Source: Manihot esculenta (taxonomy: Eukaryota; Streptophyta; Magnoliopsida; Malpighiales; Euphorbiaceae). Taken from it: a DNA stretch of 64,000 nucleotides. This document shows, piece by piece, positions 47,001-59,118 of this stretch. Within the stretch, counting starts at the first letter, position 1. Every line of letters starts with the position of its first letter. The notes below the pieces were generated by a model. That model ran no database searches. It was given only the letters and a program-made list of their open reading frames with translations, and was not told the DNA's origin. The stretch spans positions 32,319,315 to 32,383,314 of the forward strand of contig NC_035171.2 of the NCBI RefSeq assembly GCF_001659605.2, written 5' to 3'. The position numbers and the translations under genes are program-made.

Positions 47001-50000
47001 AAATTTAATGTTTATGCAACACTAAAATATTAGAAATTTAATGTTTACACATTAATGAAAAGCTTCCTCAATAGATTGTCACCAAACCCAATGGTGAAAA
47101 CAATAATTGCTTTCATAATTTTCACACTACATAATTTTTGTTTTTCATGTTCTAGGTCTGAACATTATTTACTTATCCAGACATCACTATAGAGAAATTC
47201 AAGAAGTGGAAAACATTAATGATTAATTTAAATCAGTACACAAGTTTTCAAGAAAGCTGAGAAAGTGACAACTGGTGATATTGTAAAATTCGTAAATGTG
47301 TAAATTTTACAGAAAAACATGCATATAGATGCATCAAACAAAAAATAATCTAAAAGAGTAACCAGTTTGTGATAAAGTCAAGTTTACAAGTTCATAAAAT
47401 ATCATGCAATATATGAATTTTAAACAGAATAGTCCTTAGGCCAATATATTGAATATGTCTCCATCAGAAGATTCAACATAACCATTAACAAGGAACTAAC
47501 CGAATCTACAGATGCGATAATGGACACCACACACATGACAAGGGCCATTTTCAACTCAAAGACAGGAGTACCCCACTGCAAGGGATAAGGAAACCTAAAC
47601 CATGGGGAAGACTTCAATGCATGAGAAGTATCAACTCGACAGTGCTTCATCCTGGAAACATGCTTTCTGCAGTGGTCAGATATTATATTTGAAGCAGGAA
47701 TATTTGGATCACAGCCTTTGTAACTATAAGCTCCTGTTTCAGTCAGAAGAAAAGCAGCTGCCCATGTGATTCCTAGACCCAGTGGAACCTGGCAGTGCAA
47801 AAGGCATCAATATTACACTCTAGAGCATGGCATAAGACGATTAATAAAACCAAACAATTAACTACAATCTTGAACTGTTAGAGGTGCAACATTCTAATGG
47901 TGTAATTTGAACTTGGAACTACTTCACTGATGCTACTCTATTAAGAAGGTCAAAGTCTGTATTGGTTAGCACTTATGCTCCACCTGCAAGAAATCCATGA
48001 AGTTTGCTCCACTCAGGTGCTTAATATGCCATTTACATTTTTCGCTTGTTTTGTTGGGCCTACAATTGATAATGGACATTAAATGGGAAGTCCGGCTAAT
48101 TGTGAAAGGATCTGACTCAAGTTCTAAAGTTGCATGGGTTTCTCCAGTCAATGGTGTAGGATTAATGAGAAGTTCAAATAGCAATCACAGAATATATAAT
48201 GAAAAAATCAAATGCAAGATGATTAGATCTGCACACTGAGGGCAGAAGGAAGAGCAAAAACATCAACAATAGGAACCAGGATGATCACAAAGATCAATTT
48301 GTCAAAGTAGACTTACCGTGTAAATGAGAAAAACGCGATGACCAAAAACAGATATCTTACGAAGGTACTGCATAGAGTATGAAAGAAATATAATTGGTCA
48401 ATAACTGAATTTGTTTTATTTCTAAGAATTATATAGGGAGGGGGGACAGATTTATAATATCGTCAGCAATACCCAAATCAAAATTAAACCCAGGTCTAGT
48501 TCAAACAAACTTACAAGAGAAAAAATGATAACCAGTAATATCTGCACCACGCCAATCTCAAGACAGTCACCAACAAGCGGAAAGCCATAACTAAAAAAAG
48601 AAAGTCCAACAGCAGCAATAGTTGGGGCAACAACCACTGGATTGATCAACCTGTGAAGGCAAGAGATTAACCAAGTTGAGTTATTGGGCATGTTCTGCAC
48701 AAGGCCTGTACATCATATTATTTGCAACACAGTATTTCACGACTGGAACTAAAAGAGTCTATGCTGAGACTGCAAGCCAAGAGGTTACTAGCGGGTGCAA
48801 TCTAATGTCTCAATCACATTTGATTGGAAATTATCACCTTTTCTTCTCCAACAACTGTTCAACATTGAGAGGATTTTGAAACCGAAAAGAAGGGGGGGGG
48901 GGGGGGGGTGGAAATCCCAAGGACAATAAGTTCCTCCAAAAGAACTATTTCATCTCAAAATTACAGAAATATGTCTGAGATTTAAAACAACATTTGGCAG
49001 TAACCAGCATCTAAATTCTGGTACCTGAGCCAGCAGGCAGTCCATAAATAAGATAGGAAAAACATGTCACCTCCTTGGCTCATCCAACACGAGCCAAAAT
49101 AAAACTAATTTTACAAAATCAACTTGCAGATTGAAGATAATTATATAACTAAGAAACCCGATACAAACAAGCTAACAAATTTAACTTTAATGCTCATTAA
49201 GACCCAGTTGAATATTGATGCAGAACTGGTCTCAAGTAGAGATAAATGGCAAAAAAGGACCATATAGCCAACCCTAACTAGTTTTGGATTAAGGCTTAAG
49301 TTGTTGCTGTCAATGATCATTAGATCCAAAATGCAGGTTTATAAACTTCAAAATAATAAAATATAATATCAATCTAAATTCAAAGAATTTTGTTGTGCAC
49401 CATAATATTAGTTTGTATGATGTTTGTCAAGCACCAGATCTGTAATTCTTCAAAACAGAGATACAGGTGAAAATTAGTAGTTGATCCTGAGAAGAAGATA
49501 GAATAGATGAGAAAAGAATAGAGAATCTAGAGAGATGAGAGTGCTTTTACTTATTGATTCTTCAGACTGCTGAATACAGAATAGTTCTCCTATTTGTGCA
49601 ACAGTAATGTAACTGCCTCTAACAAATTCATTATCACATAATATAGAAGAAGGAAGAAGGGAGATGTGAAGAAGTGAGCTGGGACTGTATGATGCATTTT
49701 GGAGGGAAGCGATTTCAATAGCAATTAGTTGTAAGAGTTTTGGAGGGAACTACTGAGCTAGTGACAGGTCAGCTCAAGTAGTTAGAAACAGTTACAGAAG
49801 TCCTTGTGTAAAATGGGAAAGATAATGTACCTGACTCATTCTTAGAGAATCAATAACAAGATCATTCTCTCTCTATTCTTCCTAATTCTCTTGTCATCCA
49901 GTCTGATTCTTTCTTCTCTCGTCCAATTTTAATCTTCTACTCCTCATCTCAATTTCTTCTCTTTCTCATCTCTAATCTCTGTTCTCAGTTCCTATTCTTA

Positions 50001-53000
50001 ACATTCTGTTAACTCTGACCACTTAATTCTCTATCCATCCAAAACTAACAACCTGACTCACTATGACTGCCTACTAACACCACTCTTTCTCTTCCTATTA
50101 ATATGTAACAATGTTCATCCAAACTCCTCATTTTTTGTTACAAGTATTCAAAACCCCTGAAACTACCCTATACTAAAACAAGAATAAGCAATACCACATA
50201 AATCATGCAGAAGCCAACAAAAAAAATTCCTTATGGAGGATCTTCAAGTGCATGGCAGCCTGAGGGAAGGCATGTCAAGAAATTAGCTAGCCAATCTGCA
50301 CTAAAATTAGCCTCTCAAAAGACATCATCCACTTGCCAATTTCTTTTGACAAGTGTTGATACTTTTGGACAGACAAGAATCTGTATTAATTTATTCTGCA
50401 ATTAACCTACAGATTATGTTTCACTCACGTTAAAGGTTTACTGTAGGATGAAAATTGAGGTAGAGATACCAGCAAGCATTCATGATGTAGGATGAAAATT
50501 AAGCTTCACGTTGACTACAAAATAACTTAATATTGGTTCTTGTATCTAAAAGGAATATAAGACTGCATGTTAAAAAGCAAGGATAAGTTTCATGTGCAGT
50601 GTGATAATAAAATAATAAATATAATATTAGATAAAGCATGTAAAGATGGGATAAACATGATTAATAACAACTTAAGTTCAATGCTATTCAATAAATAACT
50701 TGTCCTATGATTATAAATAACAAACTCACTTTCAATCTGTTTAAACTATCCACTTTAAGAAACTATGGAAAAACTTTAAGTGATCCACTATTCACAGATT
50801 CACAATTTATAAATGTGAAAGATAACTTTTTTTTTTAATATAAGAATGAGGTATATATGCAACATAAATAGATGCTGAAATTGTACCTCGAAATTACTGA
50901 CATCAAACCACTATATCCGAGCAACACTTGGAAAGCCGAAGCAATAATTATAGCCCCCTGTAGCTTCTTCATAATATGTTTGAAATTCTAACAGAAGAAA
51001 TTATTGTTAGAAATATATTTAAAAATAGACATGAAAATAAAATTTTCATATAGAGTCAAAATTATTGGTAAAAAATGAACTTGCTTAAAATGTGCTTCAT
51101 GATTTCAAAACTTATCTCAATTATGATTGATTTATTGATTGACAAAAGTTCAAATAATCAAGGATAGAGGTCAACTTATCATTTCTATACCTACCATCTG
51201 TCTTTGTTAGTTTTTCTCATTAAGAAAAACTACCAAAAAGCCAATTACAAAAAGCTACCAACCAATCTTATCAAAATTTAAAGAAAAGACAAGACGAAAT
51301 ATCAACTAGCCACATTTTACAATCTTTCTTTCTTTCCTTTTTTCCTTTTTTTTTCCTTTTTTTCTTTTTGAGAAGATACCATCCTTCAATATTAAAAGTC
51401 ATTCAATGAGCTCACTCCCGGAGTACAAGAGCATAGTTTGTAGATGGTCAACACAAACAGGCTGTTTGTCACATCACATTGGAGCATCCCGTATTCAAGA
51501 AGTTTCAAATTAAAACATTTGTAACTTTTGCACTTCTGTATTATACATACATCAGCCTAATTTGGATGTCTGGCTGATGTGTTAGTGTATAAACTAGGAC
51601 AGGCACAACTGACAACACTACAATCTTACATTTCCATCCACTAGCATGGTGACTGGTGTCAAACCCAAAAAGAAAACTACTAATTTGCGTATTTAACCAA
51701 ACAAGAAACTAAAAAGAACTCTAAGGAAAAGGAACATACATTTCCACTTAATCCTTGTAACTCTGCAGAATTTATTACTGCTAATGCTGGAGCAAGATAA
51801 ACAAATGATGGGCCTTGTATCAAAGGCAACCTTGATCCGAAAGATATATGCAAAAGTGTGGTCACTCCTGAAATGAAAAGCACCGTCGATACCACCGTTG
51901 AAGTATCCTCCTGCACAAACAAAGTCCAATCAGACCAAGCTCTTCATGCTACACTCCCAATGACATATCAATGACTATCACAGCGCAAAAAGGATCTAAA
52001 TAATTCACAACTACTCACATAAGAGCCCCCCATTGCAGGAACTATGACGAGTGGAATGAGAATCAATGAACCTAACATCGAAAGGTAATGCTGGAACCCA
52101 TATAGACCAATGGGAACTGAAACAGTATACAACAAACATAAGCCAATTTTAAATGTGTGCATAAATCCAACGAAGAACACACTCGTCTAACAAACATAAG
52201 CCAATTTAAATGTGTGAATAAATCCAACGAAGAACACACTCGTCTATCTTATAAATTCCACTTAAGCTTAAACAATAATTCTAACAACAAACACAAAAAC
52301 TTCCATATTGCCAACATATCCAATAAGAAAAAAATAATGTTTTCATGTGTCAGCGTCTATAGTTACAAAGGAAAAAGTACCTCATTCAAATGACAATTAA
52401 ACCAACAAAAAAGAATAATTACTATCTCACAATATCTTACTATCATCAATAAACAGGGGAAAAAAAAAACCACAAACATCATACAAGCACCCAAAAGAGC
52501 ATTGCCGTTTCTTTCATATTAAAAATTGTTAACTCGTACAATCCTTAAGAACGAGTCAAACTCCAAACTTCACATAAATAAACATGAAGCAGTTTAAAAT
52601 TTTGTTTTTCCCGCTTCTCTCAAGCACCAAAATCAAGCACAGGAATCATAACCAGTCAAAAAGAACTTACCCAGTCCTGGTGTATCTCGTAGCTCATACT
52701 TCATATGGGAATGCCTTCCCACAAGCCCATCATCCTCCAGACTTTGTGGCAACACATCAACCACTTCCTCATTCCTCGCAGCTCTTCTCGTACCCTCCCT
52801 GGGCCCTGCTGGACCCTGCCCATTAGCACCATGACCCGACTCTTTCTTGAGAGCTCCACCACCATCAGAGTCCCTCCTCCTCTTCACAGTCTGATCTTTA
52901 TTCTCAATTGGCAACGCCGTTGCAATGCCATTCACGACAGCCGGTGATGGTGTCGTCGGAGCTGCTTTCACTCGACCAGCTTCAAGATCCGGCTGATTAT

Positions 53001-53184
53001 CAGGCTGCTCCCTGGGCTTCGGAGGAACGGAAATCTGACCGGAATCACTAGCATTAGTCTCTCCTGAGAACTTAGGTCGGAACCCAGTTCGCTTAGCCCA
53101 AGAAGAAGGCGGCAATGGGGAGGATTCAGGCGCAGGTAGAAACGGAGAAGGCTTGGGACGGGGCTTGGGGTCGGAGTTGGACAT
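44074..53184 (-). CDS. NAT12: Nucleobase-ascorbate transporter, NAT12 type (ten coding exons)
   Basis: Exons 53184-52671, 52116-52019, 51910-51740, 50987-50887, 48650-48515, 48367-48317, 47788-47501, 46853-46619, 45163-44877 and 44295-44074 join in frame to 2103 nt (700 aa), all with GT..AG borders. The hydrophilic Pro/Arg-rich N-terminus of about 165 aa (SWAKRTGFRPKFSGET, QPDLEAG, KRRRDSDG) is the mark of NAT11/NAT12. The membrane core follows: GLYGFQHYLSMLGSL, GSRLPLIQGPSFVYLAPA, INPVVVAPTIAAVGLSF, GTGTGSTTLTENVHTIAVTK and ADT-like-free tail DNTVPGS..ERGVYVW. The family (SLC23/UraA, about 12-14 helices) moves nucleobases or ascorbate with protons; for plant NAT12 the substrate is not firmly known. 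The signature reads ENVHTIAVTK, with His where the family motif has Gly. The ATG at 53184 is chosen because the frame above it starts only with TTG. Several introns exceed 1 kb and hold repeats. Confidence 0.95.
45243..45825. mobile_element. Probable MITE-like insertion in a NAT12 intron
   Basis: The end sequences are inverted relatives: tttagttgcaaaataaaaa..aatgtaatacaatg near 45314-45353 matches the reverse complement of 45785-45825, and the phrases around 45260 (gtaatacaa..gcaattgtaatta) match the reverse complement of about 45685-45735. The block lies in the intron between exons 9 and 8. Exact termini and target duplication are not resolved, so the superfamily is open. Confidence 0.5.
45420..45620. 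repeat. GGT/GTG-rich minisatellite-like tract
   Basis: An irregular array of ggtggtagtggtggtaatggtag-type units, strikingly G-rich on the plus strand, in the middle of the MITE-like block. On the NAT12 mRNA strand it is CCA/CAC-rich. Confidence 0.75.
48892..48908. repeat. G17 homopolymer in a NAT12 intron
   Basis: Seventeen G in a row (C17 on the transcript strand), in the intron between exons 5 and 4. The length is likely to be polymorphic and hard to sequence. Confidence 0.9.
49430..50010. mobile_element. Probable retroelement/LTR remnant in a NAT12 intron
   Basis: Pyrimidine-rich leader-like stretches (tcattctctctctattcttcc.., tcatctctaatctctgttctcag) and a second, opposite-strand relative near 49490-49570 (gaatagagaatctagagaga..attgattcttcagac) resemble copia-type LTR ends in opposite orientation. 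No ORF, no clear ends. Tentative. Confidence 0.3.
52131..52245. repeat. 58/57-bp tandem duplication beside the exon 2 acceptor of NAT12
   Basis: Copies 52131-52188 and 52189-52245 (aacaaacataagccaatt..acactcgtct) differ by one indel and one substitution. The repeat ends 14 nt upstream of the exon 2 acceptor on the transcript strand, so it covers the expected branch-point zone. Confidence 0.92.
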
Positions 53185-53429
53185 TGTTACAGAGTTCAAC
53201 TCCAGAGCCTCTCCTGAAAGTGCATAATTGGAGTGATGCAGAGCAGATCTGAGATGAGTTGCTAGGGCTTTGAGAGCTGCTTAGGGTTTTTTGAAGAGAT
53301 GAAACATCAGCATTTCTAGTGTGTGAAGCTTGCTGGTCTAGCATAGAAGAGCAATAAAAGACTTTTGAAGTGTGAGACAGAGAGAGAATGAAGCTATAGA
53401 TATATATAAAAGGAGACTATTGTTACTTG

Positions 53430-56400
53430 AAAAACCAACTATTTAGTCTTCAGATTTAATAAAATTTATTAATTAATTTATTCGATAATTCATTAATTAA
53501 TTTATTAATAAAATTTAATAAAACTTTCTCTTAAATATATTTTTTAAGAGTAAAGTTAAGTTTATATATCACCATCGACTCTAAATTTATTAGTTTACAT
53601 ATTTTTTTTTATTAATTTTACATAAATATTTGATTAAATATCTTTAATATCCATATTGACAGAGGGATGATCTTGATTGAGGATGAATTTGATCCACAAT
53701 AATTAATGTGGATTGAAAACCTACCAACATAAAAGTGTTATATTTATTTTAATGATTTTGGAAGCAAATCAAAATCGACACTATTTTAAGAAAATCTATA
53801 CATAGGCAACATGATTAAAATGTAAAATATAAATACCTCGTTGATATTTTTTATATTTTTTAAATAAAACTAAAGAAAATATATATTCATATAAATACTA
53901 ATTTTTTAATTATTAATTATATATATAAATAATCGATGGATATTCCAAGAATAAAAAGTTAATATTTAATATAATAACGTACTTTTTTAATTTTTCTTTT
54001 TCCAATTACAATAGCGACATTGAATAGGCTTAATTAAATTTTATAAATATGGCCATGAATTTATCACAAACATGTTCTTTACCTAAAAAGTCATGCAAAT
54101 TTTCACAAAAACAAAATGCACATGCTATGAAGTAAATGAATTAAATTCACTTGTTCCTACACCTACTTCACAAACTGTCAATTTTAAACTTAAATGCAAT
54201 TTATATAAACAACAACATTCATTGAATTCTAAATAGAGGATATGGGTAAGCGGAGCGAAACAGATTTTCCATGATATAGAAAGATTATTTTTATAGCAAA
54301 GATCCATACACATACTCGTTTTTTTTATATATTTAAAAAAAATTAACAATTTTACTGTTTTATAACTTTATTTATTTTATTTTTCATACATATTAAAAAA
54401 TATAATTTTTTTTATTAACCTTTTAACTATACCCATTTTAAATAAATTAAATTTTATTAAATATTAGGAGATTTTTAAAAGATTTTTATAAATAAAATAA
54501 AATAAATTTATAATAGTCAATTTATATATTATTATAATAAAAAAATGAATTATAAATTTGTGACCATTAAAAAAATGGATTAAAATAAAAAATAAATAAA
54601 AATTACAAGACGAATAAAATATATTATTTATTTAAAACTGCCACTAATATGAAAATGATGTATAATTATTTCATATCGAAAAAAGTAGTGTTGATTTACT
54701 CATCATCAGTTTCATTATTTATTTCCTTTGAATCATAAATCAAAGTACAATCTTTAGTTATTGTAAAAAAAAAATTCAATTAAATTATTCTATCCTAAAG
54801 ATAGGATGCATATGAATGATGGCATTTGCAATTTTATTTAATAGTAATTTCAATTACAACACCTCGTTTTCCTTGTAAAATTGATCCATAACACCATAGT
54901 AGTTTGATGAATTTAACACAAAATCAATCATAACTCTCCAAGAGTTAGAGATAAAATAATATAAGTCATTTTTTTACTAATCAATAGTATTTAGAGTTTA
55001 GATATTAATATAAAATACTTTTATAATTTAAAAATAAATACTTAACATTTTTTTAAAACAAAACTACTTATTGTATTAATAAAATTTCATCAAACAAATA
55101 GGGATATCATTTCAAATAGAAAGACGATTATACAAAATATGAGCAGTTAAAGTAGCATTACAACGATTATGCCTAATAGATTTTTTAGCCAAAATATAAG
55201 TAGTTAGAGTAATATTAACACAAACTCATCTAACAGAAATATCAGTTATAGAGTCTAACAAAGATTTACGATTATTCAAAATTAAACCCTTACATAAAAT
55301 AATTTAATAAAAATACTTTTCAAGCACTTATCTAAATCTCTATATAAGATAATTTGATAAAAATACTTCTTATTATTTTTTTTATCTCTCGAGCATAAAT
55401 CATTAATTTAGCAAAAATACTTAACATTTTATCCTCAAAAAATTATTTCATATAATTATTGTGTGTATAATAATTACATAATAACCATTGATTATTGTAA
55501 AATCTACATAGAATCTACCATGATTAGTGGCTATAGTGCAAAACTTGTTTTGGTAGAAGAAATCAGGGCTAGTGGTAGCCATTGTAGCGTCTCTACTGTA
55601 ATATGGAAAGCACTTTATTTTGTGGTAATAAAATTTTAAGTAATCAGAGTAAATATCATGACGAATTAGACACCAATTAGGGTGTGGTAGAATTTATTAA
55701 AGATAAAATCAAATTCAAAATACAAAGTTGAATTAATCGAGATAGTAAAAAAATGCTGTATATATATATATATATATATATATGAAAAGTGAATTATAAT
55801 ACAAGTTTCATGGGTAAAGGTAAACAGGTGGGAAGGTTCTGAACTTGAGGACAAACACATACCAATTAAGGGACCTAGGATGATTCGGTGTTGATGCTAA
55901 CTTATCATAAAAATTCACATGTTGTATTCTCGTCTCTTTCTCATGGGAATCCACACAATTCCAGCTTATGCTTTAATTGGATCAAAATTTTCATTTCCCT
56001 TTCTCATCATCATGGCAGTGCTCAAATACATACAAGAATGTTGTTTTCAGAGAAGAATCAAAAGCCCACTACAAGCTACTTTCATCAATCATTTTCACCA
56101 TCACATGTTAAATATTGCTAAGATAACTCAAAACCATAGCCACTCTAATTAGGGTAGGTTCATCTCTCATCACCTCATTTAGCAATTAATGGTTTGTAAG
56201 AATTACATATTGTATTTATCATCTTATTTAATTAAATTAGATTTAATTGATAATAGATTATTGTAATTTTGTTTAAAAAATAAAATATAATTTAGCTATT
56301 TTATATTTATTTTATGTAAAACATTCTTTTTTCTTTACTCGCTATTATTAAAAACATCACAAAAATTCAATTCACAAATCCCTTTTCATTAAATTATTTT

Positions 56401-57990
56401 AGATAAGAATGATTTGAACAAATTTAGGGTTTACATCAAAATTGAATGATTTTCAATAAAGAAGAATGATAAATTAAAGATTTTTTTTGGAGTATATTAA
56501 TTAATTAGAAATTATAATTAAATAATGAAAATAATTTATTTTTTGAAAAATATTTTTATTTTGTGTAAAATATTTTTTGTATTCAAATTATTTTTGATAA
56601 ATAAATGGAGTGTAATTATGATAAGATTTTATTTTGATGGATCAAATTTTCTTTATTAACTTCACAATAAGTGATTTAATGACAATTTTGTGAAAAAAAT
56701 AAATTAAAAGTATAAATATACTTAGATTTTTTTAGGATTTTCTTTTTTTTTTTTTAATGGGAATGTTAAAAAAAATCCAAATTGGAAGGATAAACACTAG
56801 ATTTATATAAAATAATCCAGGATGGATTGACCCCACAAAACAATTGATCAAATAAAATTTATAGGAATATGCCTTTTTGCAAGCTGTGTTTTACGAAGCA
56901 AGAACAAGACCACCACTTCAAACCTCAAGGGACTGAAAGCAACGGCTAGTCTTGGCTTTGAAAATGATGGGCAGCTTCTGCTTAAATTGGGTGGGTTTGG
57001 TTTGAGCTTAGATTGAAACCAGTCTAATTAAAATTTAACTAAAAGATTTACAAATTTTAAAATTAATCAAAATTATTTTCTATTAAATGATAAATTCAGT
57101 ATAGTTTTTTTTTTTAAAAAAAGAAATATAAGCCATTGATTGGCAGATTCCCATTCCTTTGGGCTGAGTCAGATAGCTCTTATGCCTGACCATATCTAAT
57201 CAGCAAAATTTTTTATTATTTTAATTAAAATATGTCAAATTTAATTTTAAATAATTTATTATGAATTTAAAGTGACATTTTTGTCAAACAATAATTGACA
57301 GAATAATTATTATGTAAACTAACGACAATTATACAATAATTGAGGAATAATACATTTTTTCTATAATTTATTACTTTCTGTCTCAATAATTTATTCAAAA
57401 TTTAATACTTTAATGAATATTATGGATTATTGTCTTAATAATTTTGATTTTTTAAAAAAAAAATCCAAAATTCATTTAACTAAATATTCACATTATTTTT
57501 TTACCAGTCATTTAAGAATTTTACACAAATTTAAAAAAGCAATAAATATATTAAATCTTAATAAAATAAATAGAAAAATATTTTATCCTTTTTAAATGTC
57601 AATAAATAAAAATTATTATTAAATTAATATGAAATTAACTAAATATTTTCATATTTGAACCTTATTTTAATTTTATTCAAAAAATAAATGTAATGAATAA
57701 ATAAATATTTATTTGAAAATAAAATAAAAAATTTATTACAATACTAATTTGATTTTTTTATTAAAAAAAGCAACTTTCTCTATATTTGCCAAGTGAGAGA
57801 AACTTTTTGAGAGAGATTAAGAAAAATATATCTTCAAATAAATATTAATTTTTTAATAATTAATTTTTAAAAATAAATCTATTTAAAATTAAAAAAATTC
57901 ACTTATTTCATATATAATTATTAACTGAAAAATTATTATTTATATAAGCATGTGCTTTTTTCATAGATTTTTTTAAAAAATAATTGCTTT
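53430..57990. other. AT-rich intergenic region between NAT12 and RLP24
   Basis: Divergent spacer: the NAT12 promoter is at the left (a TATATA-type tract near 53399-53408) and the RLP24 promoter at the right. It includes (TA)n at 55759-55783. The less AT-rich parts (55800-56160 and 56860-57010) show only short frames without a recognisable domain. Confidence 0.6.
55759..55783. repeat. (TA)12 microsatellite
   Basis: Uninterrupted TA dinucleotides ending in tat; likely length-variable. Confidence 0.9.
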
Positions 57991-57998
57991 CTTAATTT

Positions 57999-58170
57999 TG
58001 GGCTCTAGGCAGATGGATGACCAGTGATATTTGTTGGGTTTTGGTCTAAGTGGAACACCTAAGACAATCTCTGATTCATAGCGAAGTTGTGGGGCCATCT
58101 CTTGCTTAAACCCTAAAATCACCCTTCACACCCTCACAGCCCCGTGATGTTACAAAGAGGCAAACCCTAA
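57999..58170 (+). promoter_or_regulatory. RLP24 promoter with site II element and two telo boxes
   Basis: TGGGCT at 57999-58004 fits the TCP-bound site II core (TGGGCY). AAACCCTA at 58108-58115 and AAACCCTAA at 58162-58170 are telo boxes. This pairing is well known upstream of plant ribosomal-protein and ribosome-biogenesis genes. The second telo box lies just before the leader splice donor, so it is probably transcribed or close to the start site. Confidence 0.7.
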
Positions 58171-58173
58171 CTT

Positions 58174-59089
58174 GTAAGGCTACTCTATCTTCTTCCTTTT
58201 CGTTTTCCTCTTGTGATACTGTGATTTTGTGATTGTTTTTTGTTTGATGAGAGAACAGATTTTATTTGTTCAATTTTGGTTTAGCTTGAATGCTATAGTT
58301 GTCCTTATAGTTTGCTTGATTACAAAAGGGAACGAAACATTTTTTTTTGGGATTATGGTATTTGATAGTTGTTGCTAGATGAATATAGATAGTGATGTAA
58401 CTGAATGTGTTTCGCGAAAGCTTGACTTGGAGAATAGCAAAATTTGAATCTTTCTGGGCAATGGACGAACTTCACTGAACTGGATTTTTATATATGTTTC
58501 CTTGATTATGGCACTAGATATCTAAAATAATTTGCTGAAAATGAAAATTTAGAGGGTTAAACAGGTGTGTTAGCTACAAAAAGGGAGGATGTGATGATTT
58601 TCTGAGATCTAATACATCTGAAAAACCACTATTGTGCTTCTAGTTGGGGCATGCCCTTGTTGTTTTGCTAGTTTTTTTTTTAGTCCTTGGCATGCTTGCA
58701 TGGTTCGATTTGAAACCGCACATTGACATTCTCATTTGAGCTTATTTTTGCAATATGTTGGTTCTTCGATGAGCTTCATGGTAATGATTGGCACAGTGAA
58801 GGAATACTGAAAGGATCAATTTGGTTAAGCTAAGGATATATTCTTTCTTTGTTTAGCTCTTCAATTCCCTTTGTTTGTATGCGCTTATTGTTGTTGCTTT
58901 GGTTAATTTGTTATATTCTCGTTACTGGTGACACTCTATTGCAACCATTTTCGCACCAGTGATTTGGCCTGTACAACTTGAATTCAGTCACCAGCACCCT
59001 TTTATAATATTGAATTTGGAAATAGCAGTTCTCATATACGTGTTTATTTTATTTTTCACTTATTGTGCATGTTGTCTTTCTCTCCTTAG
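58174..59089 (+). other. Leader (5' UTR) intron of RLP24
   Basis: A donor GTAAGG at 58174 follows the telo box; an acceptor after a pyrimidine tract (tttctctccttag) ends at 59089, 29 nt before the RLP24 ATG. Leader introns are common in this gene class. Inferred from splice signals only. Confidence 0.5.
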
Positions 59090-59118
59090 AGTTCAGGGTT
59101 CTCTAAAGCTAGGGTACA

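Noticed and set aside
53126..53344. Frame extending upstream of NAT12 with alternative starts (53199 and above)
   Set aside because: The in-frame extension begins with TTG, not ATG; the ATG at 53184 gives the N-terminus expected of NAT12.
55919..56152. 77-codon frame starting with a hydrophobic stretch, possibly a small secreted or membrane peptide
   Set aside because: No conserved tail, no cysteine pattern and no splice partner found; two overlapping frames of equal length suggest chance.
58570..58630. Box C/D-like motifs (tgtgatgat .. ctga .. ctga) in the RLP24 leader intron, which would suggest an intronic snoRNA
   Set aside because: The C-to-D distance is only about 30 nt, there is no terminal stem, and no C'/D' pair with a guide-length gap.
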